Shown piece by piece: positions 37,312 through 48,003 of a DNA stretch of 64,000 bases (positions are counted from its first letter, which is position 1; every line of letters begins with the position of its first letter). The notes under the pieces were generated by a model. That model had not been told where the DNA came from and made no database searches. It saw nothing but the letters and a program-made list of their open reading frames with translations. A program made the position numbers and the translations under genes. The stretch is from Cucumis sativus (taxonomy: Eukaryota; Streptophyta; Magnoliopsida; Cucurbitales; Cucurbitaceae): positions 10,068,411 through 10,132,410 of the forward strand of contig NC_026658.2 in the NCBI RefSeq assembly GCF_000004075.3, written 5' to 3'.

Positions 37312-40300
37312 ATGGATAATGGTGCGGGTCTCAGTTTGTATCCACTACATCGTTGCAAAACAATTCACCTGGTTAGTTTCAAATTTGAGATCTACTTATT
37401 TTTATATCTAATGAGTATTGCAGATGTGAAGCAGATTGTATTTGACTTGAAGGGCATTCAAGATGGCCTTCTTTCTTGGCTTTTGCTCGCAAATCAAGGG
37501 CTCTTATAAAACAATACATCCAGGTCAGGCATGCACAGGGGATCCACAATGTTGACGGAGATAAGAGTTATAAAGCATATATGCGTCCTGAGTTTTTTGA
37601 TGCTCACATTACTCAGCTTGGATGGCAGCAGGTCAGAATGGGTGCTATATATATACATATATGCAAGTTATAAAGAAGATAAAAGAAGAGGTTAACGAAT
37701 CTTCCAGGATAGAATTAATGATATGATATCTTTCAACTGTTACAGATTGAAAATTTGCGTAAGCATGTTCATGCATCCGGTCTTTCCAGGAAGATTGATT
37801 TGGTTGTAACATCCCCTTTGCTCAGGTATTAATGTCACTATCTCCAGTTTCTTCTATGCAAAACTTTACGTGTAAAGCCCACTCGTCATTTCTCATATTG
37901 TAAACTTGCTCTCTTTGTTAGCCTCTGCAGTAGTTTAAAGAGAAGAGATTAATAAGGATGGGAGCACCAAATGATATCAATTCTGTTTTTGTAACAAATA
38001 ATTGTAGTTTACCGTAGACTGAAGATTAAATTGAGTCACACATCCATATATCCATTCTTTCTCTCCCCCATTTTCATTCTTGACTATCTAGAAGAGTTAT
38101 AGTTACTTCGAGTAGCAAGAATGGTGGAATTCATCCGAGAGAGTTTGCTGATGGTGATTATGTGAGATATGAAATTCCCATGATTTACTTGACTATCAAA
38201 TCTCAGTAGCCCCTAATTTAAATTGATCAAACTTAGTGAGATTGGAGATTTTTAAAAATAGAAGATTTTAATAACTGAAAAAGAAGTTTTGAAGTGCCAA
38301 AAGAGGGGAGATGAATATGTTGTGCCTCTTTGAATGCAAAGTATACATTAATGTTATGGATTCCTGGGAACACATTAACCATCTTTGGTTGGCCTAGTGG
38401 TAAAAAAGGAGACATAATCTCAATAACTAACTAAGAAGTCATGAGTTCAATCCATGATGGTCACCTACCTACCTAGGAATTAATTTCCTACGATTTTCCT
38501 TAACACCCAAATGTTGTAGGGTTAGGTGAATTGTTCCTTGAGATTAGTCAAGGTGCACTTAAGTTGACCCGAACACTCACTGATATCAAAAAAGGAAAAA
38601 GATTCCTGAGAATGCATTTTCCTCCTTTTCGGTGGTTGATTTTAATTGTCATGTATTTTTTGCTGGAAAGTTAATGTTAACCCAAGTTAGGTCTCTAACA
38701 AATTATATACCAATATGGAAAATCTGACTGAATTTTGGTTATGGTTGATTATCTTTTAGGACTCTACAGACCGCTGTTGGAGTATTTGGTGGCGAAGGTT
38801 ATACACCTGGAATGGACGTGCTTCCCCTGATGATTGCAAATGCAGGCAATAGTGCACGAGCTGCGATTTCAAGTCTAAACTGCCCACCTATTGCTGCTGT
38901 TGAGCTTTGTCGTGAACATTTGGTATGTGATAGTTAAATTTAATTCTTGTCAGCTATGTTTGTAACTCTGTGTATGCTGCAACTGGTGGCGTTTAAATTG
39001 CTTCATGATTTAGAAGGTATGTGATTTAAACAGGGGTGGGGGTTATTAACTTATTTGACGATACTGATGCATACAGCCTTTTGTTCAAGCTTGTTATTCA
39101 ATGCTACTAATATTAGAAATCTCCTTATCACCTCATACACAAATCTGTCGAGGGAATTTTTTATTTTTTATTTAATTTTCTACATATTTTTCACGAAGCA
39201 GTGTAAAGCATAAAGCTTTGGGTCCTCCCAAGTGCTTGTTGATTACTAATTTATCATAGCTTCATTTTCTCCTGTTTTCTTCTGAAGAAGCTATTTAGCA
39301 GAGACTTATTGTTTTCGTTATATATTATATGTGTAGACTGTAGTTCTTATGTGTGTTCTTTATATCTTGACAGGGAGTTCATCCTTGTGACAAGAGGAGA
39401 AACATCAGTGACTATCAATTCCTCTTTCCTGCAGTTGATTTTTCACTGGCAAGTACCTGAGATACTGTAATAAGCTGGAAATTTGTTCTTTGTAATCTTT
39501 CAGGGAGCTTGCATTTCTTTTTAAGCTTTTTCATTCAAGAAGTTATAACAATGGTGGATAAGTAACGTTGTTGATTAACACCCAAAGTTATATGCAGATA
39601 GAAAGTGATGAAGATGTATTGTGGAAGGCTGACGTTAGAGAGACAAAGGAAGAACTGGCAGCCAGAGGATTGCAGTTCCTGAATTGGTGAATCTATTGTT
39701 TATTAGACTTTCTTCTTTTTAATCTGATTTCTTTAGGCTGCCTGGCTGATATAAAAAAATGTGAGCAAAGGAAATGTTTGCATACAGCCTGCATATCTCA
39801 AAGTCTATTTAAATGATTAAGGACGATCCAACAATAAAGCCATGTTATTGAAATGTAGTAACTATTTATCTAGCTTGATTGGTAACAACATGACGTGTTT
39901 TTCACTTTTCCGTGGCCTTAAATTTGACGATGATTTATGTTTTTGTTACAAAACCTTGACTCATTTGGAGGCTGGATTTGTTGTTGATAGTTTATTTTAC
40001 AGCAGATCTCAACTATATGGTTGAAGACATGTCTAGATTAGATAAAACAGAATAAAGTACACTGTATGATGATAACTTTGTTAGGTGTTATTCTGCTTGA
40101 TTCATTAAATAGAGTTTGAAAATAACAATTAAGCAGACTAGCATTTAGCTTGCCACCTACGTTTTCTATAGCTAGCTGCATGCCACAACCATCATCTTCA
40201 TTGTTGCTGTTTATTAGCAAATATGGATATTTTGTACTTGACGTTGGCTAGAGAGCCTCTAGAGTCTGGGGGCGGGCTTGTACTTTAGAATTGACTACAG

Positions 40301-41607
40301 AACTTCTCTCATTTTCTCATGCTGTTCCTTTGTTCTTGCTGGTTGGTTGATAACTGGAGTATTCTTCTGTAATTGGTCTTGGGGTTTCCTGTTCCGGTTT
40401 TAGCGTCTCTTGTTGACCATGTTTTTGTTTGCTTGCCCTTTATAGCTCTTTTAATTTTTCTTCGCAAGCTTGTAATGTTTCAAACATACAAATTTGAATT
40501 ATTGCGTGATAAATCATTGTGGTTTATTTGACATTTCTTACAATCGAGAGCAAATTTCTTTCACTCTCTTGATTATATTAACCATTCCCCTTGAGTTTAT
40601 AATTAGATTACATTATGAGAAAAAGGTATTACTCTTCATTGATATTGAACATCTCAAACTACCAGTCTATCAATGGAAGTATCTAACACGTGGACATAAC
40701 TTTTTACTCCAGGGTAGATGGAACATGGTAGAATAAAATTCTTCCACATATCACCTTGTTTGTTAATTAGTATAGCTTTTTTGCTCATTTCTTGCAGGTT
40801 ATGGACAAGGAAAGAGAAGGAGATAGCCGTTGTAACTCATAGTGGATTTTTGTTTCATACCCTAACTGCTTTTGGAAATGACTGCCACCCGTTGGTAAAA
40901 AAGGAAATATGCAAACAGTAAGTGAACTCAAATACACTTTTACTTCAAATTATTGGATATAAGTTCTATGTTTCAAGTTCATCAGCATTGACTTTTGTGT
41001 CTGTAAATTTCAACTTTTAGCATTATTGTGCATGCTGAACTCGTATTCTCTTTAATGAAGTCAATCCTTTATCAGATGTCTTTGGTTTTGTTGTGTTTAA
41101 ACCAACATATTTCCGTTAACTTTTCTTTCTTGTAATGTTTGGTACTTATATCAGGCTTTTCTACCTTCTTTCTTCTTTCTAAATGGGATCTCTATTTTCT
41201 TTATTGTTTCAATTCCTTAACCATGACTTACATTCATTGATTTTGTTTTTGGCTTTGGCTACATTGACGGCTCTTGATTTGGTAGCATTTGAATGTCATC
41301 GACTCTTTAATGATGTGTGCGATATGTACTTGCAGTTTTGCAAATTGTGAGCTTCGATCTATTGTCATAGTTGATAGAAGGTGAGTTTAGCTTGTGAGCT
41401 TTTAAGAAAAAAAGAATAAAGAAGCATGCTTCTGATAATCATGTCTCTTATGCTGCCAGTATGGTCGGGTCAGATTCCTCAACAACTAATTATCCTGGAA
41501 AGGTACCTTCGGGGCTGGATATCCCTAGTGATGCCGTGGATGATAATAGTGTGAAGAATGACAAACAACCAATTGATCCCGAACCAAAGGAACACGAAAA
41601 TATGTAA
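37312..41607 (+). CDS. Phosphoglycerate mutase-like protein (histidine phosphatase superfamily), 295 residues, 9 coding exons
   Basis: Exons: 37312-37371, 37524-37631, 37746-37825, 38760-38922, 39374-39448, 39598-39686, 40798-40917, 41336-41380, 41460-41607; the phase is continuous to TAA at 41605-41607. Matches the plant family of At5g64460. Motifs are the phosphohistidine motif VRHAQG with His23, SPLLRTLQT, the second conserved histidine in VTHSGF (His206), the plant block GVHPCDKRR and FLFPAVDF. Members resemble cofactor-dependent phosphoglycerate mutase, but their true substrate is generally not known, so mutase activity should not be assumed. Intron 5 has a GC donor (CTG|GCAAGT at 39449). 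The stop codon sits inside a consensus donor (ATAT|GTAAGT), so an alternative C-terminus through 41994-42033 is possible. A SINE lies in intron 3. Confidence 0.93.
38384..38603 (+). mobile_element. SINE, full-length-looking, intron 3 of the phosphatase gene
   Basis: Starts ttggttggcctagtggtaaa, has the box-B-like gagttcaatccatg, then gaattaatttcctacgattt, acacccaaatgttgtagggt, gagattagtcaaggtgcac, and ends cactcactgatatc with an A-rich tail. Three more copies of the same family are in this window (9715, 13052, 28630). No ORF. Confidence 0.75.
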
Positions 41608-42831
41608 GTCTGATACGGCTATAGACAGGGATATTCAAATGTTGAGTGTCAATTATACAAACAAGTATTTTTGAAACTGTCTTATCTGGACTCAGCGCAA
41701 CACTTATATATTTACTTCAGATATCTGCATTTCAAGAAATCTGTGCTTTTGAGGATTAATTCAGAACAAGTGACACCCATTTCATTGATGTAGAACTATG
41801 AAGTCTACACTTAATATATGGGTTTCCCTTTTCTTTTCTCATATTATTAGTTGAATTCTGTCTTCTTCGAAATTATAGCCATCCAAGACTAAATAAAGAA
41901 GAATATGTGGTGAAAGAATTGATATAGTGATTGCTGGAAATACTTTTTGGCTTCACCCCTGAAAACTAAGATAATTTCTATAGATTCTTACAGGGTTTGT
42001 GTCAACTTCGGCGGTGGATTTTATAGATTTTAGAGCTGTCTCTTGGTGAGAAATGAGTGCAAATATGTGAACACGAGCTGGTCTTGTTATATATCTTAGA
42101 TAGATTTGAATTTTCACTACGTAGTAGTGTTACTTCATTGAGTAGTGTTAAGAAGTTGTAGCAGTCAAGCTTGATTGGGGAAAGAACCAAAATTCAAGAA
42201 CACCTCCATCCAAGTTGACAACCCACTTGAGACTCTATAGATAAGAGAGAGAGAGGTTATATAGCTTTTGGATGGATTTAGGACTGAATATGACATTCGA
42301 GTTTGTGCTTTTGGCATTCATTTGATTTTCTTTCCTGTAATTTGATTTGACTTCTTAATCCTCTTCAATAGTTTGTGTTGGAAGTGATGAATTTGACAGA
42401 AGGGAAATAATACCAGATTTAAATATGACCATTTGATGACTTTTAAAGTTGTTAAAAAGGTATTTTTAAACAGAAAAAAATTGTTTCTAAGCTATTAAAC
42501 ATCGTCTTGAACCCATGGGATGTGTGCGTTAGTATATATTGTATCATTGATATTAGCTATTCTAGTGATGTTGTACCAGGTTTTGCAGATGAAAATTGGA
42601 CAACTGACTTCAATAATACAGTGTTCTGATTGTAGAGAGTTAAGTCTGTGCGTTAAAAAAGTCTAAAAATAAAAATAAAGTGTCCATGCCTTCAATGATG
42701 TGAATCATATTTTGAGCCATTTTATTTGTTTTTCATTCTTCTATTTGAAGTTTAAATAACAATTTTAGTCCATAAATTTTCTTAATACCAATCATTTAAT
42801 TCCACTTTAGCAGAGTACAGTTATTTAGTTT

Positions 42832-42945
42832 AAAATTTGCAACCATTTAATTCTTATTATAGAAATTTATATTGATGTCTAATGAGAGTTTAAATTTTGC
42901 AACCATTTAATTCTCATTATAGAAATTTATATTAATATAAAATCA
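42832..42945. repeat. Tandem duplication, about 64-bp unit
   Basis: The stretch tttgcaaccatttaattctt with attatagaaatttatatt occurs near 42835-42875 and again, nearly identical, near 42895-42935. Confidence 0.8.
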
Positions 42946-43747
42946 TATGGATCAATAAACATGCCAGAGACTTAATATTTTACAGTGAAGTATAAATTAA
43001 CGTCGATAAATTTTTGTACGAATTAAATTACTACCAAATGGAAAAATACATAGAATAAAATTATTGTATAACAAATTTTTTAGTCCTGTATAACTTACAT
43101 GTATGGATAAATTTAGTTTAGAATAACTTTTGTTAGGTAAAAAAATATTTAAAAAAGTCCTCTCCCTGGTCGAGAACCTTTACAAAATTTCAAAGAGTCC
43201 TATAATCCCTTAATTTCTGGGTTCTACTTTCCCTTTACTACTAAACTATATACTTCAGAACATAATGGGGACTAAAAATTGAGGAAAAGGAATATAGTGC
43301 TAATTTCAATCAATAGAACACAGAGTGATGAGAAGTTATTAGAATCTTCAATAAAATAACATTGACTTTTTTTATAAAAAAGAAAAAAGAAAAGAAAATT
43401 TCTCATTTAGATGCAAAGGTCTATTTTGGTATTTTTAATAAAAGGCTGAGGAAAGAGGAAAAACATTAATTAAAGCTAACACCCCCATTCATCTTTCACT
43501 ATCCATCATTACTCCATGAGTTTGATTATTAATACATATAAATGTATAAGCTTGTATACTTTATGTATCATTATTTAAAAGTTGAAGATGGAAATAGGAG
43601 ATTTTTTATAAAGATGGTTAAATATAAAGTTGAAAGTAAATGGAAGGTTAATTTGTTATAGAGAATAGTGTTAGATCTAACATAACATAAGAAGTTGAAT
43701 TGAGAGTTGTTAAATGAAAGATTTTTAGATGAAGTTAAAATGAAAGG

Positions 43748-43749
43748 AA

Positions 43750-43788
<39 letters not shown>
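43748..43788. repeat. (AAAG)n microsatellite, about 10 units
   Basis: An uninterrupted run of aaag repeats within a purine-rich stretch upstream of the bromodomain gene. Confidence 0.95.
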
Positions 43789-44150
43789 CGTGAGTAGGTG
43801 GGTGTAGAGAGAGATGAGATGTGGTGTTTAAATAGAAGGGAAGCTAAGCGTCAGGTCAGGTCAGGTCTGAGGCCACACCATTTTTTAATTTCCTTATTTT
43901 TAAGGAAGAAAAAGAAAAAAGAAAAAGGAGAAATTACAAAAGTAGCCTCACATTGACTAAGGGGGTAAAGGGGAAGGGAAAAAAGAGGGTTCGTTCACAC
44001 GTTTATTGGCGACCCCACCAGCTGGAGATGGGGGGCCCACAACACACAGTGCAGAAAATCAGCCAATCGCCTTTCGGTCGACATCAGCAAGACGTGGGCC
44101 CCTCCCCCCCCCTCTCAAGAGAAAACTCAATAAAAACTGAGTGAATTATA

Positions 44151-44165
44151 CGAAACCCTAAATGC
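44151..44165. promoter_or_regulatory. Telo-box-like element (AAACCCTAA) upstream of the GTE gene
   Basis: The sequence cgaaaccctaaatgc contains AAACCCTAA, an element common in promoters of plant housekeeping and translation-related genes. It lies about 510 bp before the start codon. Function is inferred from the motif only. Confidence 0.4.
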
Positions 44166-44583
44166 ACGACAAATTCGGCCCAAATTCATCCTAAACGCAT
44201 CTCCCCAAATCTCACCTTCATCTAACGATCACTGCTCCTCCACGTGCACCTGAGTTTACATCTTTGCCGTCCATGCCAGGTCATTTGGTCAATTCACCGG
44301 CACGGGAGGATCAGTTTACGCCCTTAGATTGCTATTCCAAACTGCATCGACGGTTCTGATTCTGCCCGAAGTTTTTCAGGGCAGATCTCCACGCCTTTAA
44401 GAACAGACCCTAGCCCCTCTTCTTCTTCGCTCAGAAGTCAGGATCAACCAAAATCCTCGAACCCTAGCGCTGCACCCTTCTTCTTTCGTTTTTCTTTCTC
44501 CTTCAATCTTTTTCTTTTTTTTTTTGGTGCGGCGGCGCGTGAGGGGTTTTTGGAGCGCGTTAGAAAGACGTTCCGGGAGATTC

Positions 44584-44685
44584 ATGTGTAATCCTTCAAC
44601 CACATTGGGAAATAATCGGCGGATCCCTGTCGGTATCCTACTGCAAACTTCGGATTCCGTACGGGAATGGCTTCCGCCGTCTTAG
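44584..44685 (+). other. Upstream ORF overlapping the GTE start codon, 33 codons
   Basis: ATG at 44584 opens a frame (begins MCNPSTTLGNN) that runs past the main start at 44667 and stops at TAG 44683-44685, one base out of frame with the main ORF. If the 5' UTR includes 44584, as the leader-like sequence from about 44400 suggests, ribosomes starting here would bypass the main start. Confidence 0.45.
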
Positions 44686-46472
44686 CTAACCGAAACGAAG
44701 CCAATTGGCCGCAGCCGAGAGGTAACGGTCGCGGTACGGAAGAAGGATTCATGGGTAAAGTACCTTTTTCAAACCCTAACCCTAAATTTAACAAGAAACA
44801 GTTCCACGGCGAAATGAATGGTTTTCAGATGGATGATTCTCCGGCTGTGACCCAATCAGCGTCAGATGATGCCTCGTCGATCAATCATCATCGTAGATTG
44901 TCCAACGGCGTCGATTTTAGTCAATACGTGAGCTTTAACGTTTCATCGTGTTCGAGAAAGGAGCTGATCGAGCTGAAAACAAGGTTAATCTCCGAGCTAG
45001 AACAAATACGGCAATTGAAAAGTCGAATCAATTCGGGTGAACTGCATTCCAGACCAAAACATCAGAAAAAATTCTCAAAAACTTTGGGAACCAAGCGGCC
45101 TTTGCCAACCTCAAGCAATGGTATGGAGTTGAAACGGTCTAATTCAGACAACGGAAATCTGCTGAAGGCTTGTTCGCAGATTTTGACGAAGCTCATGAAG
45201 CATAAACATGGCTGGATCTTCAACAAGCCGGTCGATGTGGTTGGGATGGGCCTTCACGATTACTACGACATCGTCAAGCGTCCTATGGATTTGGGATCTG
45301 TGAAAGTCAAGTTAGGTAAAGATGCGTATGAATCACCGTACGATTTTGCTTCCGACGTGAGGTTGACCTTCAAGAACGCGATGACCTACAATCCCAAGGG
45401 CCACGACGTGCACGCCATGGCCGAACAATTACTTGTAAGATTTGAAGAATTGTTTCGGCCTGTGGCTGAAGCACTTGAAGAAGAAGATCGGCGGTTCTGT
45501 GGTTACCAAGAAGAGTTGCCAGCGAGTTCATGGAATCATTCAGAGGCTGAAAGGACGGTGAAGAAGGACAATATACAGAAGCAAGTTGTGAAGAAAACCG
45601 AGCCAATGAAGGCTCCATCAAGTTCTTCTAACCCGCCTATGATGCAGTCGCCTGTTAAAACTCCATCGCCTCTACGAGCGCCCCCTGTAAAGCCTCTAAA
45701 GCAGCCAAAACCAAGAGCTAAAGATCCTAACAAGAGGGAAATGACTCTAGAAGAGAAGCACAAGTTGGGAATTGGGTTGCAAAGTTTGCCACCAGAGAAA
45801 ATGGAACAAGTTGTACAGATCATAAAGAAGAGAAACGGTCACTTGAAGCAGGATGGGGATGAGATTGAGCTCGACATTGAAGCTGTAGATACGGAAACTC
45901 TATGGGAGCTTGATCGATTAGTTACAAATTGGAAGAAGATGATGAGCAAGATTAAACGACAGGCTCTTATCACGGCAGCATCTATGAAACCCAATGGGGT
46001 ACATTTCTCCGAACACATTTGGATTTCATTATTGAATTTCTTACGTACAGCCATTTTTCCTCTTTACTACTCCCAAATGTTTATATGTACTGTGAATGTG
46101 AATTATGGCAGGTTATGCCAACCCCTGAGAAAATAGAAGTGGGTTCCGAAACAAAGAAGCAACGGAAAGGGGAAGCTGGTGAGGAAGATGTGGACATTGG
46201 CGATGAGATGCCTGCAAGCAATTTTCCACCAGTGGAGATCGAGAAAGATGCCGGAGGAGGCCATGCTAGCAGTAGTTCCAGCGGCTCAAGTAGTTCCAGC
46301 AGTGATGATTCTTCCTCTTCCAGTGGTATAACCCATCTCTAAAAATCCTGGATGTTTTTGAGATTTGGGATTTGTTTCCACTAGTAGAGGTTAACGAGGT
46401 ACTACCATCCTTGCAGATTCAGATTCCGAAGGCAGTTCTTCTGGGAGCGATTCCGATGACAATGCACAATGA
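44667..46472 (+). CDS. GTE-type bromodomain and NET-domain transcription factor, 533 residues, 3 coding exons
   Basis: Exons 44667-45998, 46112-46325 and 46417-46472, phase-continuous to TGA at 46470-46472. A nuclear reader of acetylated histones of the plant GTE (BET-like) group, closest in form to GTE7. Bromodomain at about 165-265 with DYYDIVKRPMDLG and the acetyl-lysine-binding Asn242 in TYNPKGHDVH. A basic/proline linker follows (VKTPSPLRAPPVKPLKQPKP), then the NET domain at about 355-437 (MTLEEKHKLGIGLQSLP ... WELDRLVTNWKKMM). The C-terminus is a Ser/Asp/Glu-rich tail (runs of SSSS, ending DSDSEGSSSGSDSDDNAQ). Plant GTEs carry one bromodomain, unlike animal BET proteins, and this one does too. 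An intron in the 3' UTR (gaatgag|gtattg near 46586 to ttttag near 46680) is possible. Confidence 0.94.
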
Positions 46473-48003
46473 AGCGGGATATGATGAACAAGAAGAAAAG
46501 GGTCTGAAAAGATCCAAAATGGAGAGTTACAAACCCCTCTCGCGCAGCACGGAGTGGACCGTTGACCAGATATTTGTCTGAATGAGGTATTGTTTATCTC
46601 TTCATTTGTGCAAATTATTTGTTCTCTCTTTTGCTATTACACAATGTGGATCAATGCTGATTAGATTAAAATCTTTTTAGGGCTGTAAAATCTTCAGAAT
46701 GTGGAATAGAGAGGGCTTCACAATGGGTTGGGAAGTCTAGCAGTTTCTGCCTCGCTATGGCTCTTGAAGAAGACAATAACATAAACAAAAACTTGGAAGA
46801 ACCTGAACAATGGAGAATGAGGGAAGGGAAAGATGTAGGTAAAGGGAGGGGATGATAGTTCAGAGGAGAACAGTGTAGGAATGTAGGAGAAAATCAGGTT
46901 TAGAGTTTGAGTTCTTTTTTGTTTTTTACTCTTTTGTGTACACATCATTACACTTTTATATACATATGCTTCAATGTCAATCAATGTGCAAAATTTTGTG
47001 GGTTTGAAACTTGGATTCTAATATATGACATACTTCTTTATTCCTAGATAATTGTACTCAATCAAAGCTATTTTTCTATATACTTTACCCACTTGTCTTG
47101 CCCTTGAATCTAGGGAGGCTGGATTAACACTTCAATGTCCATTCGTTGTTATTATATTTTAATTGGTTTTGAAAGTTCTTGTGTCTGACGGTTGATGGAG
47201 ATTGGAAATTTCAATAAACTTAAAACATGCCAGGTTTGAATATATGTATATGTACATAAGGTTGGAAAAGGAATCTGAAGAGAAGGCCCCATGTGGCTTT
47301 TATTATTCGGCTGTAATATGAAAATTCCTTAGAAAGAATATGGCCAAAAACTTACCACCAAAACTTAAGTTGTGTCTCTTGGTTGTGTGTCCCACAACAC
47401 AACACTTCATTAATTGTTAGTATTTTCAATTTTGTTTTAATCTCTTTTCTTGCCCATTGGAGAGCACACGTCCTGCAGTGCTACACACAATATCGAAGCT
47501 AAACATAGATGAAGAAGAACGCCTTTGGTTTCTTTTGCACATTGGTTTTCTCCATGAGATAAATCACTCCCATGACTCGCGGGTTGATCTGATTCCTACG
47601 GTTTCCTTCTACTGTTTTTGGAAGTTTAATTTACATGAAACTGGGGTGCGGGTCGGGGATTGGAGAAACGTGTCTTGAGTGAATTTATTCACTAAAAAAG
47701 CCTAAACTCAAAAACATGGTTTAGAGAATGAATCCCTTTTTCACAGGAGAGTTTCAATCATCCAGAACATTAAGTCAGTGACCCAAATCACTGTTTAACA
47801 ATGAATTCAACGAAATCAAACACAGATACCGCTACTATATCAGGAACAATTCTAAACATATTCCAACCTCCACAGCATTTAGATACAAAATCCGCTATAT
47901 TTCTTAGTCCTACCACGGAATTATGATCAGAGAGAACCCTTTGATTGTAAAAAGAAGGAAAAGTCTGAGCCATTGAAACAATGGAAGCCTTGTGTCCTTG
48001 AGC
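46473..48003. other. Intergenic region between convergent genes
   Basis: 3' UTR of the bromodomain gene up to about 46985 and 3' UTR of the mitochondrial HSP70 from about 47690. The part in between shows no supported gene; a 73-residue plus-strand ORF at 47457-47678 has no family features. Confidence 0.5.

Larger units (their letters stand above)
42034..44390. other. Intergenic region with repeats
   Basis: Presumed 3' UTR of the phosphatase gene up to about 42400, then AT-rich DNA. It contains a short tandem duplication (42832-42945) and an AAAG microsatellite (43748-43788). The right part, from about 43930, rises in GC and is the promoter of the bromodomain gene. Confidence 0.5.

Noticed and set aside
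39449..39452. GT donor alternative at the end of phosphatase exon 5
   Set aside because: It adds four bases and breaks the frame, while the GC donor gives the expected family sequence across the junction.
44397..44603. Minus-strand ORF rich in Lys/Arg/Glu
   Set aside because: Antisense of the pyrimidine-rich 5' UTR of the GTE gene; the composition reflects the leader, not a protein.
47457..47678. 73-residue plus-strand ORF between the GTE and HSP70 genes
   Set aside because: No domain, no clear promoter, and located between two convergent 3' ends. Not enough to call a gene.
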